A stretch of 64,000 nt of DNA from Rhizobium sp. CCGE531 (GCF_003627795.1 NZ_CP032684.1:2147001-2211000); one strand, 5' to 3'. Positions 38,433-48,083 are shown, counted from the stretch's first letter. A program made the numbers and translations. Notes: a model not told the origin generated them from the sequence alone.

Positions 38433-39716
38433 ATGACCACTTCGCCTCAATCCCAGTCGCCGGAACAGTCCGGCTCCAACCGCATCGGTCTCGGCATCGT
38501 GGAATTCATCCTCATGATCGCCCTGATGACGGCCAGCATCTCCATGGGCATCGACAGCATGCTCCCGGCGCTGCCGAACATCGGCCAATCGCTTCATGTC
38601 GCCAACCCGAATGACACGCAGCTCGTCATCGGCGTCTACTTCCTGGGCTTCGGCATCTGCCAGCTCTTCTTCGGCAGCCTGTCGGACACCTATGGCCGCC
38701 GCCGCATCCTGCTCGGCGGCCTCGCCTTCTACACGGTGACGCTGTTTGCTGCTGCCTGGAGCGGCAATCTCTTCGCGCTGCTCGTCCTGCGCTTCGCCCA
38801 GGGTGTCGGCGCCGCGGCCGTGCGCATCACGACGCTTGCCATCGTGCGCGACTGCTTCGGCGGGCGCGAAATGGCTCGCGTCATGTCCTATGTGATGATC
38901 GTCTTCATGATCATGCCGATGGTTGCGCCTTTCGTCGGCCAGGTGATCGTTGCCTATTCCAACTGGCAATGGATCTTCATCCTGATCGGGATCGCCAGCG
39001 CCGGCCTTTTCCTGGTCGCCTTCTTCCGCATGAAGGAAACGCTTCCCGCCGAGGAGCGCCTGCCGCTTTCGGTCGCCTCCGTCCTTTCCGGCTTCAAGAC
39101 GGTGCTGACCAACCGCATCACCTGCGGCTACATGATCGGCCTGACGCTCTATACCGGCGTCATTTGCGCCTACATCGTCTCCGTGCAGCAGGTTTTTGGC
39201 GAAGTCTACGGCCTTGGAGACACGTTCCCGATCGCCTTTGCGGCAACGGCAGCCGGCACTGCCGTGGCGCAGTTCGCCAACGGCTATTTCGTCCGCAGCT
39301 TCGGCATGCGCCGTATTTCTCATGCCGCCATGATCGTTTTCACCGTCCTTGGTGCTGTCGGCTATATCGTCGGCATGTTCGGTCAGCCAAGCTTCACCTT
39401 CATCTATATCCTGATTTCCGTAATGCTGATGATGTTCGCCGTCATCACCACCAACTGCATGGCGATCAGCCTGGAGCCGATGGGGCATCTGGCGGGCACG
39501 GCAGCCGCCATCACAAGCTCGATCTCCACGACAGTCGGCGTTCTCATCGGCGGCGTTGTCGGCCAGATGTTCGATGGTACGGCGCAGCCGCTGCTTGCCG
39601 GCTTCACCGTCTTCGGTGCGCTATCGATCCTGGCGACGCTCTGGGCGGAACGCGGCAAGCTCTTCACTCATCCGGGCGATGCGCCGACCCTAGAGCCGGG
39701 CATGGGCCACGTCTGA
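38433..39716 (+). CDS. Major facilitator superfamily transporter, Bcr/CflA type (copy 2)
   Basis: 427 residues, 12 predicted membrane segments, motif A variant GSLSDTYGRRRIL near residue 77, and IDSMLPALPNIGQSL near residue 36. Start is the ATG at 38433 (MTTSPQSQSPEQ). It is similar throughout to the preceding gene (shared LPAL--IG and VRDxFGG blocks), a tandem duplication that has diverged. Probably one operon exporting drugs or metabolites. Confidence 0.87.
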   Translation: MTTSPQSQSPEQSGSNRIGLGIVEFILMIALMTASISMGIDSMLPALPNIGQSLHVANPNDTQLVIGVYFLGFGICQLFFGSLSDTYGRRRILLGGLAFYTVTLFAAAWSGNLFALLVLRFAQGVGAAAVRITTLAIVRDCFGGREMARVMSYVMIVFMIMPMVAPFVGQVIVAYSNWQWIFILIGIASAGLFLVAFFRMKETLPAEERLPLSVASVLSGFKTVLTNRITCGYMIGLTLYTGVICAYIVSVQQVFGEVYGLGDTFPIAFAATAAGTAVAQFANGYFVRSFGMRRISHAAMIVFTVLGAVGYIVGMFGQPSFTFIYILISVMLMMFAVITTNCMAISLEPMGHLAGTAAAITSSISTTVGVLIGGVVGQMFDGTAQPLLAGFTVFGALSILATLWAERGKLFTHPGDAPTLEPGMGHV

Positions 39717-39730
39717 TCGATGTCGCGTCC

Positions 39731-40663
39731 TCACACGCCGCGGCGCGGACGACTGACCCAGCGCACCGCCGCGGCGATCGCGAGCCCGAACAGCGGCCAG
39801 ACCGCCCACGGCGTACCGTGCCAGGTGAAGAGATTGATCGCGACGATGCCGATGCTGGTGACGACAAGGCTGGCAATCGCCATATCGACCTGCTTGCTGC
39901 CACGAAGGACGCGATACGCCGTGACCCACAAAATGATGAGTATGGGCCATTTCGCCCAGAACTCGCCGTCCCACGTCAGCCCATTGAGTACGGCAAGGCC
40001 GATACAGACGATCAACGGGGTACCGTAATTAAGCCGCCAGTCCTGCAGCACAGATCCCCTCGCCACCACCTCGGGCGCCCGTGCCGGAGCTGGCTCCGGG
40101 CTGGATCGATAGTCTGAGGTGGTGGCATCGACCACCTGCACGCGGCCGATCCGCACCGCGTAGCTCGGCACGCCGCCGTCGATATTCTTGACATCGAGCT
40201 GGCCGAGGAAATCGAAGCCGACCGCCACCTTGTTACGGACCTGGTCGTAGACCGTGTTGGAAATGACGATACCACCCGGCACCGCGCGTGACTGCAGCCG
40301 CGCGGCAATATTGACGCCATCGCCATAGAGATCGTCGCCGTCGGCGATCACATCTCCAAGATTGAGACCGATGCGGAAGAGCATCTGCTTGTCGGGATCG
40401 CTGCCGGAATTATAACCGGCAATCTCGTTTTGCGTGTCGATTGCCGCGCGCACGGCTTCGACGACACTTGGAAATTCGGCAAACACGCCATCGCCCCAGG
40501 TATTGATGACCCGGCCGCCATGCGCCTCGATCAGCCGTTTCATCGCCTCGCGGTAGCGGCGAAGGGTCGAAAGCGTCCCCTCCTCGTCTTTCCCCATGAG
40601 GCGCGAATAATCCTGCACGTCGGCGCAGAAAATGGTGGTCAGCTTGCGGCTCGTCTCGGACAT
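39731..40663 (-). CDS. Class III adenylate/guanylate cyclase with C-terminal membrane domain
   Basis: 310 residues. The N-terminal catalytic domain has FCADVQDYSRLMGKDEEGT (metal Asp) near residue 13, INTWGDGVFAEF near residue 53, and DDLYGDGVNIAARLQ near residue 110. The last 90 residues contain 3-4 hydrophobic segments. Many rhizobial cyclases of this type have variable C-terminal sensors; here catalysis is at the N-terminus and the membrane part follows. Makes cAMP or cGMP. Convergent with the MFS gene (14 bp). Confidence 0.87.
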   Translation of the reverse strand: MSETSRKLTTIFCADVQDYSRLMGKDEEGTLSTLRRYREAMKRLIEAHGGRVINTWGDGVFAEFPSVVEAVRAAIDTQNEIAGYNSGSDPDKQMLFRIGLNLGDVIADGDDLYGDGVNIAARLQSRAVPGGIVISNTVYDQVRNKVAVGFDFLGQLDVKNIDGGVPSYAVRIGRVQVVDATTSDYRSSPEPAPARAPEVVARGSVLQDWRLNYGTPLIVCIGLAVLNGLTWDGEFWAKWPILIILWVTAYRVLRGSKQVDMAIASLVVTSIGIVAINLFTWHGTPWAVWPLFGLAIAAAVRWVSRPRRGV

Positions 40664-40780
40664 TTGTCTTCATCCTCGCGGCAAGCACCGACCAAGGCTC
40701 TTGCCTGTTAGAGCAAAGATAGCCTTCCAGGTACCATTTTCCAAGTGGGGCACCCCCGGCAATCCAATCGCAAAACCCGC

Positions 40781-41605
40781 CTAAACGGTGAAGACCTCGC
40801 GCCGCAGCAATTCCCAGGTGTCCTTGTCCACCGCAATCAGCAGCCCGCCGTCGAGGTGATGCGGCAAATAGGGCGAACCGTCGAAACGGCGGACGTAGGC
40901 GCCCGCTTCGGCAGAGATCAGCGATCCCGCCAGATGATCCCAGGGCATCAGCTTGTTGTACATGAGATAGTGCACATAGCCGCCGGCAAGCGTGCGGTAT
41001 TCATGGGCCGCGCATCGATAACTGGTCGCGTAGCGCACCTTGGCAAGATTGCCCATGATCTCGGCGCGCTTTTCCTTGGGCAGATAGCCGGTGGCTGCCA
41101 TGCCGACCAGCTCTTCCAGCGCGACCGGCGGAGCCGTGTTCAGACGCAGCATCTCGCCATCGGGCCGGCGCAACCATGCGCCGCTGCCGCGCTCCGCCAG
41201 CACCCAGTCGTCGCCCATCGGATCGAAGATGATACCGGCAACCGTTTCCCCTTTGGAGATCACCGAAGCCATGACGCCGAAAGCTGGAATGCCGGCTGCG
41301 AAATTGAACGTGCCGTCGACGGGATCGACGATGATGGCAAGGTCAGCGTCCGCCAGCTTCCCTAGCAGCGCCGGATCCGCCGCGACCGATTCCTCGCCGA
41401 TGAAAAGCGCCTCGGGCCACAGCCGCGAAACCTCGGCCTTTACCATGCGCTCCGCACGCTCGTCGGCTTCCGTCACCAGATCGGTCGCCTCGCTCTTGGC
41501 GCGGACATCGTCGCTGCCAAGCCGGCGGAAACGCGGCAGGATCTCCGTCTGTGCCGCGCGGCGCAGCACGTGAGCAAGGGTCGTAACGTCAACGCGCGAT
41601 GTCAT
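40781..41605 (-). CDS. Inositol monophosphatase family protein (downstream copy)
   Basis: 274 residues. Signatures: EATDLVTEADERAE near residue 38, EESVA near residue 68 (metal Glu) and IIVDPVDGTFNFAAG near residue 90 (motif DPxDxT), then GAYVRRFDGSPY near residue 245. Likely a Mg-dependent phosphomonoesterase acting on a sugar or inositol phosphate, or on PAP. It is the second of two tandem related genes, 16 bp after the other. Confidence 0.88.
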   Translation of the reverse strand: MTSRVDVTTLAHVLRRAAQTEILPRFRRLGSDDVRAKSEATDLVTEADERAERMVKAEVSRLWPEALFIGEESVAADPALLGKLADADLAIIVDPVDGTFNFAAGIPAFGVMASVISKGETVAGIIFDPMGDDWVLAERGSGAWLRRPDGEMLRLNTAPPVALEELVGMAATGYLPKEKRAEIMGNLAKVRYATSYRCAAHEYRTLAGGYVHYLMYNKLMPWDHLAGSLISAEAGAYVRRFDGSPYLPHHLDGGLLIAVDKDTWELLRREVFTV

Positions 41606-41621
41606 GCTTTGTCCTTTCCCG

Positions 41622-42449
41622 TCAGGCGCCGATGATGTTGCGACGAATCATCCGCCAGCTTTCCTCATCCGGCGCGGAAATAATGCCGCCCACAGTTTCA
41701 CCGGGTCTGTAGGGCGTGCCATCGAATTTGGCGGTAAAGCCGCCGGCTTCCTGATGCGCCAGCACGCCGGCAAGATGATCCCAAGGCATCAGCTTGGAAT
41801 GGCCGATGAAATGCCATTTGCCTGATGCCGCCATCCAATATTCGTAAGCCGAGCAATTCAGCGAGAATGCCATTCGGGTCTTCGACAGATTGGCGCTGAT
41901 GCGGGACCTATCCGGCTCCTCCATATGCGCCCAGGATATGGCGCCCGTCATTGCGCTCAGTGGAGCGGGGGCGGCAACGGAAAGCCGCCTTTCCTGCCCC
42001 GTTCGCCGGCACAGGAAAGTACCCGAACCCTTCATCGCAGTTACGGTGTCGCCGAGAACGGGATCATGAATGACGCTGGCGATCGTCTCGCCATTGGCGA
42101 CCACCGCCACAATCGTGCCGAATACCGGCAGGCCGGCCGCGAAATTGAACGTGCCGTCGACAGGATCGATGGTAAAGGCCAGCCCCGCATGCGCCAGCGC
42201 GGGTACGACCGATTTGTCGGCCTCATAGGCCTCTTCGCCAACGATGAGGGCATCCGGGAAACGCGCCCTCAGCGCCGCAGTGATATGCTTTTCGGCCAGC
42301 AGATCGGCCTCTGTCACCAGATCGATGGCCGAGGTCTTTTCCGATATGTCGCCAGCGGCCAAATTGCGGAAGCGCGGGAGGATTTCCTGTGCCGCGGCTT
42401 CGGCGACAATCGTCATCAGGAAATCGAAATCTGTATCGGAGAAAGTCAT
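41622..42449 (-). CDS. Inositol monophosphatase family protein (upstream copy)
   Basis: 275 residues with the same domain plan as the downstream copy: KTSAIDLVTEADLLAEK, GEEAYE, FTIDPVDGTFNFAAG near residue 95, and WDHLAGVLAHQEAGG near residue 220. Clear tandem paralogue; both keep the metal-binding DPVDGT. They probably act on different phosphate esters. Located 74 bp downstream of ttcA. Confidence 0.88.
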   Translation of the reverse strand: MTFSDTDFDFLMTIVAEAAAQEILPRFRNLAAGDISEKTSAIDLVTEADLLAEKHITAALRARFPDALIVGEEAYEADKSVVPALAHAGLAFTIDPVDGTFNFAAGLPVFGTIVAVVANGETIASVIHDPVLGDTVTAMKGSGTFLCRRTGQERRLSVAAPAPLSAMTGAISWAHMEEPDRSRISANLSKTRMAFSLNCSAYEYWMAASGKWHFIGHSKLMPWDHLAGVLAHQEAGGFTAKFDGTPYRPGETVGGIISAPDEESWRMIRRNIIGA

Positions 42450-42523
42450 CGGAGGCCTTTGCTTTGGAAGGGCCCCCTCTTATGCCCGATTCGATGACGA
42501 TGGTGTGGCAAAACCAACTAATC

Positions 42524-43414
42524 TCAGTCGGTTCGTCCTGCAGAGGATCCGTCGGTCATCAATCCAGCGAAATCAAAGAGTTTCGGGTCGAGCAGATGCG
42601 AGGGATTCACATGCGCCAGCGCGCGCAGCATCGTGTCCTTGCGCCCCGGCATGCGCCGCTCGATATCCGCCAGCATGTCCTTCATGGCGTTGCGCTGCAG
42701 CCCGTCCTGCGAACCGCAGAGATCACAAGGAATGATCGGAAACTGCATGGCCGCGGCAAACTTGGCGAGATCGTCCTCCGCCGCATAGGCCAGCGGACGC
42801 AGCAGTATCAGATCGCCTTCGTCATTGAGCAGCTTTGCCGGCATGGAGGCCAGGCGGCCGCCATGGAAAAAGTTCATGAAGAAGGTTTCGAGAATATCCT
42901 CGCGATGATGGCCGAGCACCAGCGCGTCGCAACCCTCCTCACGGGCGATACGATAGAGATTGCCGCGACGCAGGCGCGAACAGAGCGAGCAATAGGTTGC
43001 GCCCTCGGGCACCTTCTCCTTCACGATCGAATAGGTGTCGCGATACTCAATGCGATGCGGAACGCCGATCTTCGTCAGGTATTCGGGCAGAATATGCTTC
43101 GGGAAATTCGGCTGGCCCTGGTCGAGATTGCAGGCGATCAGCTCCACCGGCAGCAGGCCGCGCCATTTGAGGTCGAGCAGGAGGGACAGCAGGCCATAGG
43201 AATCCTTGCCGCCGGAAAGGCCGATCAGCCAGCGCTTCTGTCCCTTCAGCATCTGGAAATCCTCCAGAGCCTGACGCACCTGCCGCAACAGTCGCTTGCG
43301 AAGCTTGTTGAAGGAAACAGACCGGGGCGCATCGAGGAACATCGGATGCACGGCGGAGCCGCCGTCCTCAGCCTCAATATCGATTTCGTCCGTGACAACA
43401 GTCGCGATATTCAT
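42524..43414 (-). CDS. ttcA: tRNA-cytidine(32) 2-sulfurtransferase
   Basis: 296 residues. PP-loop ATPase SGGKDSYG near residue 68; Cys pairs [11 protein letters not shown] near residue 136 and CDLCGSQ near residue 225 for the Fe-S cluster. TtcA adds sulfur to C32 of several tRNAs. It is the first gene of a minus-strand group with the two IMPase genes. The N-terminal 30 residues are acidic. Confidence 0.9.
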   Translation of the reverse strand: MNIATVVTDEIDIEAEDGGSAVHPMFLDAPRSVSFNKLRKRLLRQVRQALEDFQMLKGQKRWLIGLSGGKDSYGLLSLLLDLKWRGLLPVELIACNLDQGQPNFPKHILPEYLTKIGVPHRIEYRDTYSIVKEKVPEGATYCSLCSRLRRGNLYRIAREEGCDALVLGHHREDILETFFMNFFHGGRLASMPAKLLNDEGDLILLRPLAYAAEDDLAKFAAAMQFPIIPCDLCGSQDGLQRNAMKDMLADIERRMPGRKDTMLRALAHVNPSHLLDPKLFDFAGLMTDGSSAGRTD

Positions 43415-43488
43415 TCCGTCATCCCCAACGCGGCACAGTCATATCTCGCCACGCTGATAGCAGAAAGCGGCACGAGAAGACATGAGTA

Positions 43489-44418
43489 TCAATCACCAAA
43501 GACGGACCAGCCGGTACGGGCCGCCAGCATTTCCAACGCCACCGCGCCGAGTTGCGAATTGCCGACCTTGTTCAGACCCGGCGACCAGACGGCGATCGAA
43601 CCGATACCGGGCGCCACGGCCAATATGCCGCCGCCGACGCCGCTCTTGCCGGGAAGACCGACATGATAGGCGAAATCGCCGGAGCCGTCATAATGGCCGC
43701 AGGTCAGCATCAGCGCATTGATGCGCCGCGCCCGTTTCGGCGAGACGACGGAATGGCCCGTTATCGGATTGCTGCCGCGCGCGGCAAGATAGAGCCCGGC
43801 CTTGGCAAGCTGCTGACAGCTCATCGAAAGAGCGCATTGATGGAAATAGACGCCGAGCACATGCTCGACCGGATGATGGAGATTGCCATAGGCGCGCATG
43901 AAATTCGCGAGCGCGAAATTGCGATAGCCCGTCTGTGTCTCAGAGCGCGCCACCCTGTCGTCGATGCTGATCGCTTCGTCGTCCGCCACATAGCGCACGA
44001 AGCGCAAGAGTTCGCCGATCGCTTCCCGCGGCTCATGTCCCGCCAGCACGATATCGCTGATGGCGATAGCACCCGCGTTGATGAAGGGATTGCGAGGAAT
44101 GCCCTCCTCCCGCTCGAGCTGAACGATGGAATTGAAGGCCGTGCCGGACGGTTCGCGTCCCACACGATTCCACAAGCTCTCGCCGACTTTGCCCAGCGCC
44201 AGGGTCAGCATGAAGACCTTGGAGATACTCTGGATGGAGAAGGGAACGGCGGCGTCGCCGATGCTGTAGACATCGCCGTTGACCGTGGCGATCGCCATGC
44301 CGAACTGCTTCGGATCGATCTTTGCCAGTTCCGGAATGTAATCGGCAACCTTGCCCTCGCCGATGCGCGGCGAAAGCTCCGCATGAATGCCGTCGAGAAT
44401 GGCCTGCAAATCCGTCAT
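43489..44418 (-). CDS. glsA: Glutaminase
   Basis: 309 residues from the ATG at 44418 (GGAG ahead; the frame is open to 44436). The beta-lactamase-type fold shows [16 protein letters not shown] near residue 60 (catalytic Ser-x-x-Lys) and [10 protein letters not shown] near residue 105. Deamidates glutamine to glutamate and ammonia. It follows the rpsD terminator, so it is transcribed separately. Confidence 0.94.
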   Translation of the reverse strand: MTDLQAILDGIHAELSPRIGEGKVADYIPELAKIDPKQFGMAIATVNGDVYSIGDAAVPFSIQSISKVFMLTLALGKVGESLWNRVGREPSGTAFNSIVQLEREEGIPRNPFINAGAIAISDIVLAGHEPREAIGELLRFVRYVADDEAISIDDRVARSETQTGYRNFALANFMRAYGNLHHPVEHVLGVYFHQCALSMSCQQLAKAGLYLAARGSNPITGHSVVSPKRARRINALMLTCGHYDGSGDFAYHVGLPGKSGVGGGILAVAPGIGSIAVWSPGLNKVGNSQLGAVALEMLAARTGWSVFGD

Positions 44419-44434
44419 GAGGCGCTCCAAAGAC

Positions 44435-44465
44435 AAAAAAGCCGCTCGAATCGAGCGGCTTTTTC
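44435..44465 (-). terminator. Terminator of rpsD
   Basis: Near-perfect 9-bp stem GCCGCTCGA (44441-44449) with TCGAGCGGC (44451-44459) with A and T runs on both sides, so it could act in both directions. It lies 26 bases beyond the rpsD stop on the minus strand. Confidence 0.8.
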
Positions 44466-44490
44466 ATTCATCAAGAAAGTTATCCGCTTA

Positions 44491-45108
44491 TTAACGCGAA
44501 TAGAATTCGACGACCAGCTGCGGCTCCATGACGACGGCGTACGGCACATCGGCAAGGGTCGGAATGCGAGCGAAAGTCGCTACCATCTTGTTGTGGTCGG
44601 CTTCGATGTAGTCCGGAACGTCACGCTCAGCGAGACCTACCGATTCCAGGACGATCACGAGCTGCTTGGACTTTTCGCGAACTTCGATGACGTCGCCAGC
44701 CTTGCAGCGGTACGAACCGATGTTGACGCGAACGCCGTTGACCGTGACGTGGCCATGGTTGACGAACTGACGGGCTGCGAAGACGGTCGGAACGAACTTG
44801 GCGCGGTAGACGATCGCGTCGAGGCGCGATTCGAGCAGGCCGATCAGGTTTTCCGAGGTGTCGCCCTTGCGGCGGTTGGCTTCGTCGAAGGTGGCGCGGA
44901 ACTGCTTTTCACGCAGGTCGCCGTAGTAACCCTTCAGCTTCTGCTTGGCGCGCAGCTGCACGCCGAAGTCGGAAAGCTTGCCCTTGCGGCGCTGGCCATG
45001 CTGGCCCGGGCCGTATTCGCGGCGGTTTACCGGGGACTTCGGACGGCCCCAGATATTTTCGCCCATACGGCGGTCAATTTTATACTTGGACGATTCGCGC
45101 TTGCTCAT
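44491..45108 (-). CDS. rpsD: 30S ribosomal protein S4
   Basis: 205 residues. S4 RNA-binding domain with [31 protein letters not shown] near residues 95-125. N-terminal [20 protein letters not shown] is typical of alphaproteobacterial S4. ATG at 45108 has AAAGGAA upstream. S4 is a primary 16S rRNA binder and, in many bacteria, an autoregulator. Here it is monocistronic; bases 45109-45332 hold its promoter and leader. Confidence 0.96.
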   Translation of the reverse strand: MSKRESSKYKIDRRMGENIWGRPKSPVNRREYGPGQHGQRRKGKLSDFGVQLRAKQKLKGYYGDLREKQFRATFDEANRRKGDTSENLIGLLESRLDAIVYRAKFVPTVFAARQFVNHGHVTVNGVRVNIGSYRCKAGDVIEVREKSKQLVIVLESVGLAERDVPDYIEADHNKMVATFARIPTLADVPYAVVMEPQLVVEFYSR

Positions 45109-45332
45109 CGCATTTCCTTTCAAATGTTATGGCGGCTCGTTACCGAACCGCGAAGGAAACACGCCCTCCTCTGAACTCCATTTTCGAGCTCTGACAGGCT
45201 TCTCGCGTTAGCGAACGGACGAAGCCACGGGACATGTCAAATGAAACACCGGACATTTCTGCCCGGCGTTGGCGCGGTCTGTAAGGGGTCGTCATGAAAA
45301 TGTCAACAGCAGGATCGGCGAGAAGCGCAGTT

Positions 45333-46157
45333 TCATTCCACATGCCCGATGCCGCGCCATTCCTCCGGCACATCCGATAACGCCGGCATCAAATCCGGCT
45401 CGGATGTCGCCTTTCGAAACTGCACGCCGTCTTCGGTCAAAGCGGATATCTGAATGGGAATGCCGCTGGCGTTGACCGCAAGCAGACCGACTATGTCCGG
45501 CGGCGCCGATCGAATATAGCGCTCCGCTCTCTCCAGCACTTCGACAAGCCTCTCGCGAATGACACTTGCCGTTAAGTCGATCGGAAGACCTTTCACGGAA
45601 TCATAATCATCAGTCGAAACCGATAGTCCTCTTCGCCTAATTTCATCGATTATCTTGATTGGAGAATAATGCGGCGGTTTTCCTGAGGCTGCAGCAACGA
45701 TCGCACCAAGCGGAGACAACCTTTCGTCGATCATCAACAAATCGACGAAATCCCGCGGCTTTGTCCGGGTTGATGCCGCTAGAACCTTGTTCACGGCAAG
45801 ATCTGCAGGGTGAAGCCTCGCACCCCATTCCTCGTCTCGGATAAGCGGGAAAAAACGGGTTCGAGATTCGCTCATCCATTGGATGAGCGTATTCTCTTGC
45901 GCTTTGAAGACTTCCGCCTCGACGCAGCCATAGACATTTACCTCGACATAAACACGGAAACCGTCATTCCTGAGCGTTTCCATGTCCCGCTCGGCGACAG
46001 GACCGATTTCCTCGTCAGTATCTTGAAAGATGTCGATATCGTCGGACAGGCGAGGCCAGTTCATATTGAGGACAAGCCCACCTGCGACATAGCTGGTTTC
46101 CGAGCGATTTTTCGCGATGGAAGCCATAATCTCTTTTTGCAGCTTCGTCAGCGCCAT
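45333..46157 (-). CDS. AbiEii/AbiGii-like nucleotidyltransferase (candidate toxin)
   Basis: 274 residues with the nucleotidyltransferase signature YVAGGLVLNMNWPRLSDDIDIF near residue 22 (GG and a DxD-type metal motif) and ADLAVNKVLAASTRTKPRDFVDLL near residue 117. These are hallmarks of the AbiEii/DUF1814 fold, in which many toxins NMP-modify tRNA or other targets. It starts 3 bp after the 111-residue upstream gene. GC is low (about 37-55% in the four 60-base lines I counted), against about 60% nearby, so the module may be acquired. Confidence 0.72.
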   Translation of the reverse strand: MALTKLQKEIMASIAKNRSETSYVAGGLVLNMNWPRLSDDIDIFQDTDEEIGPVAERDMETLRNDGFRVYVEVNVYGCVEAEVFKAQENTLIQWMSESRTRFFPLIRDEEWGARLHPADLAVNKVLAASTRTKPRDFVDLLMIDERLSPLGAIVAAASGKPPHYSPIKIIDEIRRRGLSVSTDDYDSVKGLPIDLTASVIRERLVEVLERAERYIRSAPPDIVGLLAVNASGIPIQISALTEDGVQFRKATSEPDLMPALSDVPEEWRGIGHVE

Positions 46158-46160
46158 CGC

Positions 46161-46496
46161 TTACCGCCCCATCTCGTCAAGCATGCGACGCCCTATGGCA
46201 AAGGCGCGTGCATCGCCGCGCTCCATCAGGGCATTGGCTATCACCTTCGCCTTTTGCGCCAAATCCGGCAGTCGATCCAGATCAATATTGTCAAGAAGGC
46301 GAGTGCCGTAGCGGTCGAGCGCTTCTTCGATATCCTCACGGAGGCGTTCTTTTCTCTGCCGATGTTCTACACGCATCTCCGCCGCTTGCGATAGGATATC
46401 GCTGCGGCGCGCTGCAGGCACCAGAACCTCCACCCTTACAAGGTCGGATGCTCCACCACTTTCCCGATATCGCTGGATCCTGTCACGCGCGGCCAT
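46161..46496 (-). CDS. Small charged protein, candidate partner/antitoxin
   Basis: 111 residues from the ATG at 46496 (GGAG upstream). Very rich in Arg, Glu and Ala, with long predicted helices (MRVEHRQRKERLREDIEEALD). No HTH or RHH is obvious. Located 3 bp upstream of the AbiEii-like gene, probably co-translated. In typical type IV systems the antitoxin AbiEi has an HTH; this one does not resemble it. Role inferred from position only. Confidence 0.5.
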   Translation of the reverse strand: MAARDRIQRYRESGGASDLVRVEVLVPAARRSDILSQAAEMRVEHRQRKERLREDIEEALDRYGTRLLDNIDLDRLPDLAQKAKVIANALMERGDARAFAIGRRMLDEMGR

Positions 46497-46565
46497 GAAT
46501 TCATCTCCTGCAGAGACAAAATATAAGCGTATCCCGGATACGGATCAAGAGCGCCGCATAAGCAG

Positions 46566-48083
46566 CTATTCCGCCGCCGCCTGCTCGCCGCTATTCAGAT
46601 CGGGCGCATTGGCGTCACCCGGCGCGGTCTGCGACCCCATATCCGGAAAGGCGACAATACGCTTGCCCGAAAAATCCGTGTGAACGACGACGCTGCCCTG
46701 CTCCTCGAAATAGCTGAGGAGACGGCGCGCGCGGCGCGCCGAATGGGTGCCGTAGGCACGGGCGATGCGGGCATCGGATGGGCACGGCTCGCCACCGATG
46801 GCGGCTTTCGCCAGCATCAGGAAGACGCCCTGCAGGTCGTCGGTGACGCTGGAGGAAAGCGAGAGTGCCGTTGCCCACTGGTCGGTCGCCATGACCTCCT
46901 CATCCGCGCCGGAGCGCGCGATCGCCACGCGGCGGCGGAATTCCGACAGGCTCATGGGCGCACCGGGCACGCGGCGCATGCGCAAGCGAACGAGAAACTC
47001 CTGATAGAGCACTGAATCCGTTCGGAATCCCGAGGCCGGGTCGTCGAGGATTTCCGACAGCACGGCGCTTACCCTCGCCTCGCGGTCTTCGCTCGATATT
47101 TCAGGCTGGCTGACCTTCGGCTCAGCCGGAGCTGGGCCTGCCGCCGGCACGGAACGGGAAAGCTCGGCCAAAATGTCGGTCGTCGGCCGCGGCGCCGGCG
47201 TCGCGCGGCGGACAACGGGCCGCGTGAACTCTTCCGGATCCGGCGTGAAGATCAGGTCTTCCACATCCTGCGGCGCATCCGGCAGCGGCATCAGCTTCGG
47301 GCTGGAAGAACGCGCCGATGTTTCCACCGTGCCGATGGCGATCGGTAACGGCCGGCGTGACAGAGCCGGACCGAGGGCCACGAAATTGCCGCGCTTCAGA
47401 TCGCGGAACATTTCCGCCTGCCTGCGATCCATGCCGAGAAGGTCGGCGGCGCGGGCCATGTCGATATCGAGGAAGGTACGGCCCATCAGGAAATTCGAGG
47501 CTTCCGCCGCAACGTTCTTGGCGAGCTTCGCCAGGCGCTGCGTCGCGATGACGCCGGCAAGGCCGCGCTTTCGTCCGCGGCACATCAAATTGGTCATGGC
47601 CCCGAGCGACATCTTACGCGCATCTTCCGAGACATCGCCGCCGACCGAGGGCGCAAACATCTGCGCCTCGTCGACCACGACAAGCACCGGATACCAGAAT
47701 TCGCGATCGGCATCGAACATGCCGTTCAGGAAAGCGGCGGCGGCGCGCATCTGCTGCTCGATATCGAGCCCTTCGAGCGTCAGCACGCAGGAGACGCGAT
47801 GCTGGCGGATGCGATTGGCGATACCGGCGAGTTCGGCTTCCGTGCGCTCGCCATCCACGACCACATGCCCGAACTTATCGGCCAGCGTGACGAAATCGCC
47901 TTCGGGATCGATGATGACCTGCTGCACCCATTGCGCCGATTGCTCCAGCAGTCGTCGCAGCAGATGCGATTTTCCGGAACCGGAGTTGCCCTGTACCAGA
48001 AGACGCGTCGCCAGCAGCTCCTCGATATCGAGCTGGGCGCTGGTCCCGCCGGACGCCGTTCCCATGTCGATGCCGACCTGCAA
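46566..48083 (-). CDS. HerA-like ATPase (DUF87-type)
   Basis: 505 residues from the TTG at 48083 (AGGGGAAG upstream; the frame is open to 48158). Walker A NSGSGKSHLLRRLLE near residue 33, Walker B YPVLVVVDEAQMF near residue 140, and GRKRGLAGVIATQRLAKLAK near residue 170. HerA-type motors translocate DNA, usually with NurA nuclease or other partners; none is nearby. The C-terminal 200 residues are Pro/Ala/Ser-rich and then a helical domain. Probably a stand-alone rhizobial ATP-binding protein. Confidence 0.78.
   Translation of the reverse strand: MQVGIDMGTASGGTSAQLDIEELLATRLLVQGNSGSGKSHLLRRLLEQSAQWVQQVIIDPEGDFVTLADKFGHVVVDGERTEAELAGIANRIRQHRVSCVLTLEGLDIEQQMRAAAAFLNGMFDADREFWYPVLVVVDEAQMFAPSVGGDVSEDARKMSLGAMTNLMCRGRKRGLAGVIATQRLAKLAKNVAAEASNFLMGRTFLDIDMARAADLLGMDRRQAEMFRDLKRGNFVALGPALSRRPLPIAIGTVETSARSSSPKLMPLPDAPQDVEDLIFTPDPEEFTRPVVRRATPAPRPTTDILAELSRSVPAAGPAPAEPKVSQPEISSEDREARVSAVLSEILDDPASGFRTDSVLYQEFLVRLRMRRVPGAPMSLSEFRRRVAIARSGADEEVMATDQWATALSLSSSVTDDLQGVFLMLAKAAIGGEPCPSDARIARAYGTHSARRARRLLSYFEEQGSVVVHTDFSGKRIVAFPDMGSQTAPGDANAPDLNSGEQAAAE

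Noticed and set aside
43552..45174. 540-codon open frame opposite glsA and rpsD
   Set aside because: Spans two well-identified genes on the other strand and a terminator.
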